From NCBI GenBank assembly GCA_948567375.1, contig OX419761.1, positions 19,842,501 to 19,906,500 of the forward strand: 64,000 bases of DNA. Direction: 5' to 3'. The notes below the pieces were generated by a model. That model did no database searches and was not told the origin of the DNA. It was given only the letters and a program-made list of their open reading frames with translations. Position 1 is the first letter of the stretch. Each line of letters opens with the position of its first letter. The DNA comes from Lunularia cruciata. Lineage: Eukaryota > Streptophyta > Marchantiopsida > Lunulariales > Lunulariaceae. The translations under genes and the position numbers were made by a program. Below, piece after piece: positions 54,240-64,000 of the stretch.

Positions 54240-55320
54240 GCCATCAGCATGTGCTTGAATCATCTCGATAGGCACAAGGCTCACAAGTGTTTGAGTGGCG
54301 ATGTTTATCAAGCGCATCCTATGCTGCTCTGCCAAGCCAAGGCTCACAATCCAGGTCAAACAATTTAGGTCCATAGCCTGACCTAACACTTGATGCTTGG
54401 ATGCCTCTGACACTACTAAAATAGCAATAATACCGGTGCAAAAATTCATCGCCCGCTCTCTCTCATCAGTGTTGGGCTTCAATAACTACTGTAACTATGA
54501 GTTTCAAACAAGTCTAGGTCCTCCCTCTCAAAAAGCATGAGAGCCTAAGAAACTCATGAGTGTGGGAAATGTGGCTCTATGCTATCCAACTAGGTTCACC
54601 ACTGCCATAGGTTACCTATCAGCCACTACCATTGTCTCAGACTAACGCCCAACATCCAAGATATCATCAACAAGGATGTGGTCAAGTCATCGAATCCCAT
54701 CATAAGCATGCTATAAAACCTCTCTAGGTAAGAGGTCCATCCACCAAAGACAAAGACCATGAGCCCATGATCCTATTCTAGCTGCATCTAATAATACAGT
54801 AGGTCCTATCCAAGAATGGAACTGATGTGTACTCGCCGCCACTCTAGTGCAAGAATCACCCATCAAAGGAACGTTCTCCAAAAAGTAAGTTGGAGAAACG
54901 GACTGATGAACCTAGAGATGTGGTAGTATTTGTAACATGTCCCAAACACACCAGAATGAGGATCCTGAAAACCTAAACCTTGGCCAGCACGTGTATGTCC
55001 CCAACATGGCCATCCAAAAATCACCAAGTGAATAGGTCCATATCTCTCTAGATCATGCGCCCCCAATAAGGAAATGTCTGTTTGTAGGGCCTTCCAGTAA
55101 CCTCTAACTGCTAACATGGGTAATAACTCCGGATACCAATAGGCCAAATGTGCCACATGATGTAAAGAGACTCGCCTAGTAGTCTCATCTCTCTCTACAT
55201 ACAAGTACCTATGTACTCATATACCCGTCTGTAATACCGCAACTAGTCTGGTGTTGATCTCACCAAACAACTCCAATAGACATATCTCCTCTATTAGATA
55301 CTGCCAAGCAATGAGTGTGG
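54240..55320 (-). pseudogene. C5-cytosine DNA methyltransferase domain in Pol of element 3
   Basis: Placed between protease and reverse transcriptase. Recognisable motifs: I ELFGEINTRLVAVLQ (about 55230-55285; one Gly has become Glu); II-like YLYVERDETTR; IV GPIHLVIFGWPCWGHTRAG with the catalytic Cys at 55004-55006 (PCW where PCQ is usual) followed by GFQDPHSGVF; VI YFLENVPLMGD (ENV at 54870-54878); VIII-like WAHGLCLWW (about 54735-54770); IX-like RERAMNF (about 54440-54465); X-like GQAMDLN (54363-54383). Length about 350 residues, a catalytic domain without the large N-terminal regions of plant host enzymes. Motifs I-IV are in the polymerase phase and VI-X in another, with a single shift near 54945; there are several stops. 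The enzyme would transfer methyl from S-adenosylmethionine to cytosine. Confidence 0.88.
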
Positions 55321-55599
55321 TATCCAAAGGTGTCAAAGAAATCAACTCTTGAGGCTCATCCTCACACTCATCTCTTGATGGTACGAAGCCTCCACTCCAA
55401 ACCTGTTGCACCAACAGATTTGCATGTTGTTGCAATGCCTCCTCTAAACTCCACAATGGAACATCCAAGGTGGATGGGACAATCCCACTCATACTCCAAA
55501 TCCGAGTGATCTCCTCTAGTATTGGAGTATCCTCTGCATGGGCATTCACATCCAACAAGTCACAAGGCCAAGTAACTACACCACTGAAAGCTAAAACTT

Positions 55600-56040
55600 A
55601 TGTTGACATGGTCTCCGACTAGAGTGAGCCAAGACTGCCACTACTGAAGCGTACTGGTAGGCAACATACTTGTCCCTCACCAGACTGCCAACATGGTCTA
55701 TAGGAGGTTGTCTCCTCCCAATAATCAATATTGAAACCCATGGGGTATAACATTGCTCCCCCAACTAGCACATCATATGACTTAGCTATTATCGCAATAG
55801 CTTGAGTTCTCACCACCGAGCTATCAGTCAAATGACCAGGCTGAACTTGGACAATAAGCTCCCCACAAGTGATGTACTATGTCGAACCACCACCTAGAGA
55901 TGTTTGGATCTGAAATGGACACCTCTCCACATTGGTCTTCCGTAACTCCAAACCGACAACTACAACCTTCCCCAACATAAGGGGTTGTGCACCAGAGTCG
56001 AACAAGACTCTCTATGGTGTATAGACCTTCCTAAAGGTCT
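55600..56040 (-). pseudogene. Element 3 protease
   Basis: VLFDSGAQPLMLG (Asp-Ser-Gly at 55991-55999), then SVVRTQAIAIIAKSYDVLVGGAMLYPMGFN (55619-55831), the retropepsin order. A stop lies between the two parts near 55875. The methyltransferase follows after about 290 bp of acidic linker in the same phase. Confidence 0.8.
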
Positions 56041-56703
56041 CACCTAACAGAAAATCCCCCTATGGTTATCCAATAGGACAACACTAGGTGTGAATTGCGC
56101 TCTCTTAAAGGCCGGTCTAGTTGGCAACTCCTCCAGTCTAGCCGTTGTTGCTTGCCATAAACCACTAGTCGCTGAATGGATCCCATGCTCCTCAACCAAG
56201 TCAACTCCACTACCAACCACCTCTGCTCTAGTAGTAGGAACCGCATCATCTCTACTCTCACAAAGTGTGGCAGCCAATAGGAACATTGGGGCTGGGTCAA
56301 CTCCCAATGTAAATATATCACTAGCCGAAAACAAAGGATGCCGCATAATCAGCTAAGCTGCTCCCAACATCATGCTAGACTCAATTTGTGTAGTAGTAGG
56401 TGGTTGACTAGCAGGTAGTCCATCATGCACTCCATCACCACCTACCACACCTGCACTGGGACATCTAGGAACCATGGATGTTGTTTGCAATGGCTCAGAT
56501 AGCACAAAAGACTGGGGAAGTCTAACCTGTCTCCCAGCCTCTCCTCTCTATGGGTCCAACTCCACTAATGCTTGTCTAGGCTCTGGAGCACGTATTGTAC
56601 TCCTAGTCACTACTACAGATGCATCCACTTGTGTTGCTCCACACATGAAGTCCAAAGCATCTCTATCATCAGGATATGAGGTGGAAGCCTTAGCACCCAA
56701 ATC

Positions 56704-58281
56704 TTATCCCCTCTGAGCAATAGCTATACTAGCCAATCTTTGCTCCAACAACTCAATCCAAGTAGCCATAGTTGTATCAAAAGTAAGGGTAGGTATCACA
56801 CCCCTACTAGGTGTAGATCCTCTACCACCACCTCTACCACCTTGTCCTCCATGAACTGGAGCTCCTCTACTACTTGCCATAGCAGCCCTACCACTCCGTA
56901 ACTCCGGGTGTGGATCAAAACACCAGTCACTAGTGTGACCAAATCTTTGGCAATGCTCACACTGCCTCTGTGTTGACTGTGATGCACCCAAGGTATTAGG
57001 TCCATTGCCCTGAGTACACTCTCTCCGATGGTGGGGTCCACCACAAGTCCAACAAGCAACACCACCACTCATTGGCTGCTGCTGACCCAAAAATGAAAGT
57101 AAGGGTCTAACTCCACTAGGCCCTCCACTTGCTCCATAGGATTTGGGCTATCTACCTTGTCCTTGAAAACCAATCGGGCGTGGTGCACTCTGGTGCACTC
57201 TAGAAGAAGTCATAGCCACTGATGAGGTCTCCTTACCAAATTTAGATGTCACCACTCTCTCCTCCACCATGTTGAGCTCAATATGCTCAGCCAAACCAAA
57301 GACCATTGCCAAAGTGGGCAAAGTAGCCTGCAACAATGTAGCATCACAAACTCTACGTCGTAACTCCTTGTCTAGTATCCCATACCAAAACTGGACTGTT
57401 TGGGCCTCAATAACTCCCTAAGTGAAACTGATCAGCTGCCTCATGCAAGTGTATGCCTCGCATAGGCTCTCTCCAACCTTTCGCTGGAACTCTTACAAGC
57501 TCCTCAGCTTGTCAATCTGCACTCCTTGGTAGTTCTACCTCAAACATTGGAAGAACTCTACCATGGGGTTAAACCCCGGTACTACACCACCTCTTGCAGC
57601 GGTACCTCCACTCGTGGTAACACTATCTCCAACTAGTGCACCTCCACTAGCTCCACCAACACTACTTGAGCTAGAACTTGTAGGTACAGCCAATCTACTC
57701 CTGGCTACCAAACCTAAAGTGATAAAGACATAGTTTGGAGACCAATACTGTCTCCATAACTCGATCTCCTCCAAATGAGTTCTCCTCAACTCATGGTAGT
57801 CATCCATCGGCGGACCCTCTAGATGCTGAAACAACTCCTTCCATGCCATGAAGGGTGTAAACAAAGTTGGGTTCCGCATCTGCTACAGATCATACCAACT
57901 ATCAAACTCCTAGATGAAGTCATCCAACTCAATGGTACCCACTGTACCAAAGTAACACCTAGGACCTTTGGAGGCCCCACAAATCTTGTCCATGTCCCAC
58001 AACAATGGTACGGACACACCAAGTGCACTCACAACTGAATCAGTTCTTGTGTCAAACTCCAACTTAGAGTCAATCTGCTCCTCCCTCACAGGCTGATATC
58101 AAGCACCACTCCAAGTAAACCCATTGCGTATTGTAGGGCTAACTCCTCTGGAATCCCCAACAAACTCCGTCATGACAAAGTAAACATAATTGCAACCGCA
58201 AACCGAAACCACAAACTGCAACTGCAACTCGCAACCGCAAGTACTCCACCAAGTGCCAACACCACCAAGTGCCAACACCAA
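56704..58281 (-). pseudogene. Element 3 Gag with two zinc knuckles
   Basis: All main pieces share a phase: 58099-58281, 57535-57879 (FMAWKELFQHLEGPP, PMVEFFQCLR), 57148-57336 and 56704-57090. The nucleocapsid has CWTCGGPHHRREC, then CEHCQRFGHTSDWC (a perfect CX2CX4HX4C), then an Arg/Gly-rich tail (GGQGGRGGGRG) and a helical end. Stops occur between the pieces. 56044-56346 links it to the protease. Confidence 0.82.
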
Positions 58282-58592
58282 CTAAGCAACACCCACTAAT
58301 GTAACTCTAACTGAGATAACTATACTCGGGGAAAGGGCAACCTATAACCTACTATCATAACACGCACTCTCACGGTCTGTAGGTCATCACTTCCTACCTC
58401 ACCAAAGAGAAACAAAAATGGTCTGACTGGTAATCACTCTAGTATCCCTACCAAGAGCACACCAGAGCACCAACGCTCAAAAGTCAAGGCACCTCACATA
58501 AACGTGGTGCACAAATAGGAAGCAGAGAATGGAGAGGGTACAATCACAAGAAATCTAAATGAAAACCCTCCATCTCATAAAAAAAGACAAGA

Positions 58593-58607
58593 CTGACTCT
58601 GCCACCA
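58593..58607 (-). other. Element 3 primer-binding site
   Basis: TGGTGGCAGAGTCAG on the minus strand is a diverged form of the initiator Met-tRNA site TGGTATCAGAGC. It sits two bases beyond a CA that could end the LTR. Confidence 0.6.
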
Positions 58608-58970
58608 TTTGGCATTTGACATAAGAGAAGTTTATATCTAAGTCCTAAATTACCGGGATCACCAAGAATGGGAGCAAACTGTCTCTCCTAGCCAAAGCTA
58701 CAAGTGTATAGATAACAGTGGCATAGTCACTAGGATAACAAGTGAGGGTGAACCAATTGGCTAGGGCACCAATCTAGGAACAAGAGATCTAGGGGTCAAA
58801 CCTTGTTGTGCACAATCTAGCAGGATGGGCAGATTTTACCAACCAATGACCAAGATCTACTCTAAACTAGCTAGCCTCATGCTAGCAAGCTGGCCTTTGT
58901 AGCCTCTCATAGCCCATAGCCCTATGCCTCTAAATGCCAAATGAAGCCTTTCTTCTTGCCACTTCAAACC

Positions 58971-59045
58971 TCCTCCAAAATTTGGCAAAACTCCTCCAAA
59001 TTTGCAAAACTCCTCCAAACTAACAAAACTCCTCCAAATCTGGCC
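58971..59045. repeat. Tandem repeat, about 20 bp x 4
   Basis: Successive 'caaaactcctccaaattt'-like units with small changes. Confidence 0.8.
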
Positions 59046-59498
59046 AAAATCTGACATAAAATCTAGCAAAATCTGAAATAAACCCTAAAGTTGGCTGACC
59101 ACCAAATCCTCTGCTAACTCTTTACTCAAGCCAAATTGAAAACACGGGTTTCTCCAAATCACAAATTCACAAGAATAGCTTGACAACTCCACCTTCAATT
59201 TTACTTTCTGAGCCAAACTTGCAACAAATTGGTCCTGCTTTCACCTCTTGAGCTCAAATCACACCCACTGCTCAAAATTTGCTCCCTCAGTGCTCAAATT
59301 GGCTAGTGCTTCCGCACACTGTCTACCTTACTGTCAAATCTCCATCAAGCAACAAGCTTCTGCACACCAAGGAAAAACTAAACTTGAATTGAGCTACCAA
59401 CGATCTACCAAGCTTGGAGATACCACCAACACTCAAAGTTCCTGCACCCAATTTCCCTCTGATTTCACTTCTTTGATGTAATTAGATTGTTTACCACT

Positions 59499-59523
59499 CT
59501 CAACTCAACTCAACTCAACTCAG
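59499..59523. repeat. Pentanucleotide microsatellite (ctcaa)n
   Basis: Four to five uninterrupted ctcaa units. Confidence 0.9.
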
Positions 59524-59934
59524 ATCAGTACTTGATCTATCACTCTATAAATTGCCAACAACTAGGCACTGATTACAGTCAAGCCACACTCACTCTAGCC
59601 AATTGAATCCAGGTGACGCTCGTTGGCCTTTGTCCACCATAGCCAGGAGCTCGAAGGCTCAACATCAGGAGAAGTAAGCTCTTTGGAGTTGCACTTCGAT
59701 AGTATACCCCTTGGACTTGAGCTAGGTCTGAAACCCTAACGGTCCCGCTGATGGCACACTTGACGGTGCAAACGGTGCAAAGTGATGGTGGGCCCTACCA
59801 TGAAGTCAGTACCTTGAACACAAAATCTGACTGTCAGAAAGTAGCCTCTGAGAAACTGCTAAAATAACTCTAACTACTATCACGGAACTCCTGTGTCCAA
59901 GCAATCTAGATGCGACACTACAAATGGTGTGACA

Positions 59935-60175
59935 TCTCTTTGGTTAACTCATGATCATTTGCCAAATTTGACACTCACATCTTACCCTTTGTTCATTGTA
60001 TCCCTAGGCTTAAGGAAGATTCAAGTGTATCTCCATGAGCATATGCACAATCATGCACTTACAATCATCCTCATGAATGCACCTCTACTTGATAGGGATA
60101 CAATTCTCTTGCTGAGAGAAAGGTTTTGGGGCTTGGCTCCATGTCTCCCCATTGATAGAGGAATTTAGTTTCATA
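59935..60175 (+). mobile_element. LINE fragment F, right part
   Basis: Continues 50321-50603: SLWLTHDHLPNL, KIQVYLHEHMHNH and LLDRDTILLLRERF, matching 14181-14441. Confidence 0.68.
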
Positions 60176-62095
60176 AGAGGAGTTTTGTATAAGATTGAGG
60201 AAAGAAACATGCAAGGTAAACATCACATTTGAACTCTCCAATGAAGGAAATTCCAAATGTGAGCTTGGGCTTTGGTATTTATAAGCAACTTAGATACAAA
60301 GTTCCCAAGAAGCTTCCAAGGAAGATTCCTTCCAAAAGTCACATTTCTTGGAGTGCATGCTAAGCTAGCCTTTTATTTGGCATTTAAGCTAAGCTACCCT
60401 TCAACTTGGCATGCACATTACATAATCCTTGGAAATATCTTAGAAGCTTCTCACCAAGAAGCTTCCTAGATGCTTATAGAACATGAATGTTACATATCCA
60501 CTCACTACTAGTTGAAGACATCCTTGTTGCAATGAAATCCTCAAACTTGAGTATAGTCTCTTTTGCATTTTGGAGATGAGAAATGAGCTCACATGTGGTA
60601 TGGTAAGGAGAATATACTTTCTAAAGGATTTTGTATTCACTCTGTCATTCATTCTCATTTTGAGGCAACTTCTTGATGCAAACTCCTAGATTTTGCAAAG
60701 AACTCAAAGTCAGTTTCTGACAACAATACTCCTTTAGTAAAAAAACTATTTTATGATAATATTTTGGTAAAATTTCTACCTTTAGAACAAGGATCATTCT
60801 TTTTACTTAAGAAGACGGCTTCAAATAGTGTGATTTACATAGGATATTTCTATGCAAATCATATACAGTTATAGAGTGAGACATGCCTCTACTCATTGAT
60901 TGGAAGGAGCAAGTTACTTTAGAGATAGAGCATTCAACTAATGCGGGATACTCTTGCATTATCTTTAGAATCAAAAGAAGGAGAACAAAAAAAATACTTT
61001 TAGTAGAACTATAAGCAGCCACATTGGATATTCTGATGTGCAAGTGTACAGTCAATTTTTTATTCTTCATTATCACCAATAGAGATTGGAAAAGGAGGAG
61101 GTTATGTACAAGTAGAAAAACAAAGTATTAGAAACAAAGTGTTTTAATTATGAGATATATAAGATAGGATGGATCTTCATGCTACTAGGAAGAGCAACTT
61201 TGTAATTGATACGAAAATAATCTGAATAGTATCAAAAGAACCTATCCAATTGGGAGGTAATTTAGAAACTTGGATGTCAAGAGAGAGAGAGTGCGATTAC
61301 TAGAGGAAAGCACATCTTATCATTCATTTCAAAAATGAGATAATGATAGTTACCATTAGTACATTATTTTTGCCAATTTGAGAAACAAGAAGATGAGACT
61401 TGGCTTGATGTAAGGATGCAAATAGCATGAACAAGAAGGTAGAAATATGAAGGATATGAGATGGCGGTGGAGCAATAAGTGATTCTAGAACAAGTGGATC
61501 TTGCCTATGACTAATGAAGGAGGGAGAGAACCTTGTACTTGCATGCTTGGAATTAGTATAGATAAAATAAACAACCTTCACTCAGATAGCCTAATTAGTG
61601 TGGTGAATGTAGACAAAGGCATTTAGCATATCTTTCAAATTGCAATTTGCTCATTTTTTTGTTCATCAATTTGAGAATTATAGGCTCTAGACAAGGCAAG
61701 ACTGGTGCCAAAGAGTTTGCAAAGTTCTTTCCAAATCAAAGCTAAGAACCCTTGGCATCCCATGGTCTTTGAAGATAGTATAGAAGTAAGTATGGGCTAA
61801 TTTTAGAGCATCCAGAATATCCATGGTGGGCGCCAAGTAAATTTGCTTGCTAAGCATATCAACAAACACTACAATTGTTATGTGGCCTTGATTTGTCTTT
61901 GGCAAGGATGTGATAAGGTCTAGACTTACATGTTTCTATCTAGAAAATGGGATTAGGAGTGGTTGGAGTAGTTGTAATATCCCACTTTGTCCCTTCATAT
62001 GCAAGTCTCTTTTATTATCATCTACTAAGAAGTTTGATAAGTATTTAATGTAGATCAAAGCTAGGAGTTAGGATTAAGTGGTTTTACTTTGGCCA
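60176..62095 (-). mobile_element. Degenerate chromovirus fragment, second copy
   Basis: Colinear with 14446-16345: LTR remnant about 60250-60490, decayed chromodomain about 61000-61080, integrase C-terminus 61324-61581 (KHASTRFSPSF) and core 61687-61905 (PKTNQGHITIVVFVDMLSKQIYLA). Heavily mutated. Confidence 0.7.
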
Positions 62096-62202
62096 TACGG
62101 AAGATTGGAGGTATAGACCAAAGAAATGGAAAGAAGAACAAGTCTAAAGGTATTGGGACCAAAATTGTCCATCCCAAGTGTAAGGAATGACAAAGGCCCT
62201 TG

Positions 62203-62242
62203 CCTCTATCATACTCAAGGACAGTCCTTGGGTATGATGAGG
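62203..62242. other. Short hairpin
   Basis: cctctatcatactcaagga pairs with tccttgggtatgatgagg with small imperfections and a loop of about 3 bases. It lies just after the point where the copy of the 16.4-kb region ends. Confidence 0.65.
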
Positions 62243-62699
62243 ACTATCGGAATGAAAACTCCTCTCATATCCTTGGGCTGGGACCTTCATGTCCAATCAT
62301 CAAGTTGGGAAATTCCTATCAGATCATCGGATTGGAACTACCCCAATACCAATCAAAGTATTACCACCATAATACCATTGGCTTGGTACACCCTTGGCCA
62401 CAAGTACAATTTGCCATGTAGGCCTTCGGTTAGAAGTCAATCATTAACATTGGTAATCACACAAATGAGGTAATGCCACTCATGCTAACAAACTATTTTT
62501 TGTGATTGTCCATGTTTTTGGTGCTTCACACACATGGGAACAATAACATTTCACCACTAGTGCAAACCAAGTTACAAAATGGTGAATGTAGGGTAGAAGT
62601 GAATAACCTTAGGAGGAGGTGACTTTTAGTCAATCAAATGCATGCAAGCATTTCAAATCAATGCAAGAACAAATGAGAGGAATTACAAGTTGAATGCAA

Positions 62700-64000
62700 T
62701 CACCTAATTGTGGACGCCCATTACCCAAAAGTAGAACAAAGGATTGTGTAAGTAGTGTCTTACTTTTCCATTCTCTCTCTGAGAACAGATCAAGTGCCAA
62801 GTTATGGAACTTACAAATAGATCATGTGTAGATCCATCACTGATAGTTTGAGCCACTTGTTTGCCCAACCATAGAAATCTTCTATTTGGTAGGGGAGTAA
62901 TAACTAACGTAACTTGTGATTGCAACACACACTCTTGGTTTTTTGGTCATCACTTCCGCAATTACTATAGAGAAATATACAACATGCCTAGAAAGAAAGA
63001 ACCTGAGTGCAATGCATACACATCAATCCATGCCAATTAAGTAGATAATCAAGTATAAAGAGGTTCAAACAGAAGAAATTCAGCAAAAACTCTTTATGCT
63101 TTTAGTAGAAATATGCTTTGTAGCTTCATTGGTCTCACTTTGTACTCCAATTTTGCATCCAATTTGTACTTTAATGAGCAAAATTTTAATTTGTAATTTA
63201 ATTAGCAAAATTCTATGCCTTTTGATGGGAAATATTCCAAGAATCAAATGTAGATAACTCTTTTTTCTCTATAGTTTTGATTCAAATTTTCTAGAACACA
63301 ATAGAAAGCTTGTAAGGTAAGCTTTTCAAAGGATATAAAGGAAACTTCAATCTAATCTTACAACTCTCTTGACAAGGTCTCAACTTGGCTTAATTTTGTT
63401 ATTTCAACCTTAATTTGAAACTCTAAATTAGGCTAAATTAGGCTCTAAATTAAGTCTTGATTCTTGCATAGATTATGGTCATAATTTGGCACAAGGATTA
63501 ATGTAACATTGTAGGGAACACATTAACAAGTTAAAAAATTTTCATGCATGACTCCAATTAGAGATTTGACATTCAATTGTAGTTGGATATATTGAGCTTA
63601 TGATAGCACTTCAATAGAGTTTTCTATACCAGATTTCACTATCTCTAAATCTTGAGCTAACCAAATCTTATATAATAGTTTTTTATGCTCTTGTCTAGAT
63701 CTTTGTACAGTTTGATGGCTTAATCTAACTCCATTCCATAGATGTGGATCAATTCCCAAGAAAGGCTAACTTTTGAGCTCTAGAGATCCAAGTATATTTG
63801 ATAAAAAACCCTAAATTCTCTACTTTAACAATTTATATGAAATCTTTGCACAAAGCTACAAGAGTTGACCATCAACAATACAAATACTAATACAAATACA
63901 AATAATACCAATACAATTGGCCAATTCTAACCAATACTTGAGAAGTGATCCAAACATGACAATCATCTCCTTCCCAACACCTTGATTTCCAATACTCCCA
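62700..64000 (+). repeat. Dispersed repeat, copy 2
   Basis: Diverged relative of 29800-31100 in the same orientation and order, running to the window edge. No gene recognised. The preceding 62243-62700 is also without a gene. Confidence 0.5.

Larger units (their letters stand above)
50604..59934 (-). mobile_element. Ty3/gypsy element 3 encoding a DNA methyltransferase and a PHD finger
   Basis: A minus-strand element that splits a LINE. acatctct flanks both sides (50596-50603 and 59932-59939), and with a TCTCT duplication the right end starts TGTCACACC. Order along the minus strand: 5' LTR-like 58610-59934, primer site 58593-58607, Gag with two knuckles, protease, C5-methyltransferase, reverse transcriptase (YIDD), RNase H, integrase, PHD finger, polypurine tract (about 50727-50745). 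I could not find a matching 3' LTR: only about 120 bp lie beyond the purine tract. Frequent stops and several frame changes show it is inactive. Confidence 0.85.
58610..59934 (-). repeat. Element 3 5' LTR (single copy, inferred)
   Basis: Inferred from the TGTCACACC end at the target duplication and the primer site at the other end. About 1.3 kb. It includes a tandem repeat of about 20 bp (58971-59045, 'aaaactcctccaaatttg' four times) and a CTCAA microsatellite (59499-59523). No second copy was found, so the call rests on position. Confidence 0.5.

Overview
The window looks like nuclear DNA of a land plant with a large, transposon-rich genome. It is moderately AT-rich and holds an intronless L-type lectin receptor kinase family, nested Ty3/gypsy and Ty1/copia retrotransposons with plant-type primer sites, and LINE remnants. 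A gymnosperm is plausible, but the sequence alone does not settle the species. Only one ordinary host gene is intact: a lectin receptor kinase at 3087-5120 (minus strand). All other coding sequence belongs to mobile elements or is broken.

Layout. A segment carrying the kinase, with its 3' and 5' flanks and neighbouring LINE and chromovirus debris, occurs three times in the same orientation: unit 1 (about 1-16450), unit 2 (about 33630-44690) and unit 3 (about 47280-62200 and probably beyond). The kinase is intact in unit 1. In unit 2 it is a pseudogene split by a copia element, and in unit 3 a frameshifted pseudogene. Later insertions make the units differ. A 7.8-kb Ty3/gypsy element with paired 692-bp LTRs (6162-13996) sits inside a LINE fragment of unit 1. 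A 10-kb chromovirus (17258-27308, target duplication ATCTA) lies downstream and is itself interrupted in its reverse transcriptase by a 4.5-kb insertion (19808-24286). That insertion carries an unrecognised 841-codon reading frame and a solo LTR of the first gypsy family. A 5'-truncated LINE with a 12-bp target duplication (35557-36814) and a rearranged copia element (38376-42615) lie in unit 2. A Ty3/gypsy element (50604-59934) lies inside a LINE fragment of unit 3.

The most unusual content is this last element. Between its protease and reverse transcriptase its polyprotein carries a C5-cytosine DNA methyltransferase domain with motifs I, IV, VI, VIII-like, IX and X recognisable. Downstream of the integrase it carries a C4HC3 PHD finger. 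It is a fossil with stops and frameshifts. The architecture, a retrotransposon with its own DNA-methylation writer and a presumed histone-tail reader, is the best candidate here for an undescribed system. The second candidate is the 4.5-kb insertion, whose reading frame has seven premature stops (six TAG, one TAA) but no frameshift.

The remaining stretches (27309-28900, 31100-33630, 45250-47280) show no recognisable genes beyond short hairpins, a foldback element and dispersed repeats. No tRNA, rRNA or CRISPR was seen.
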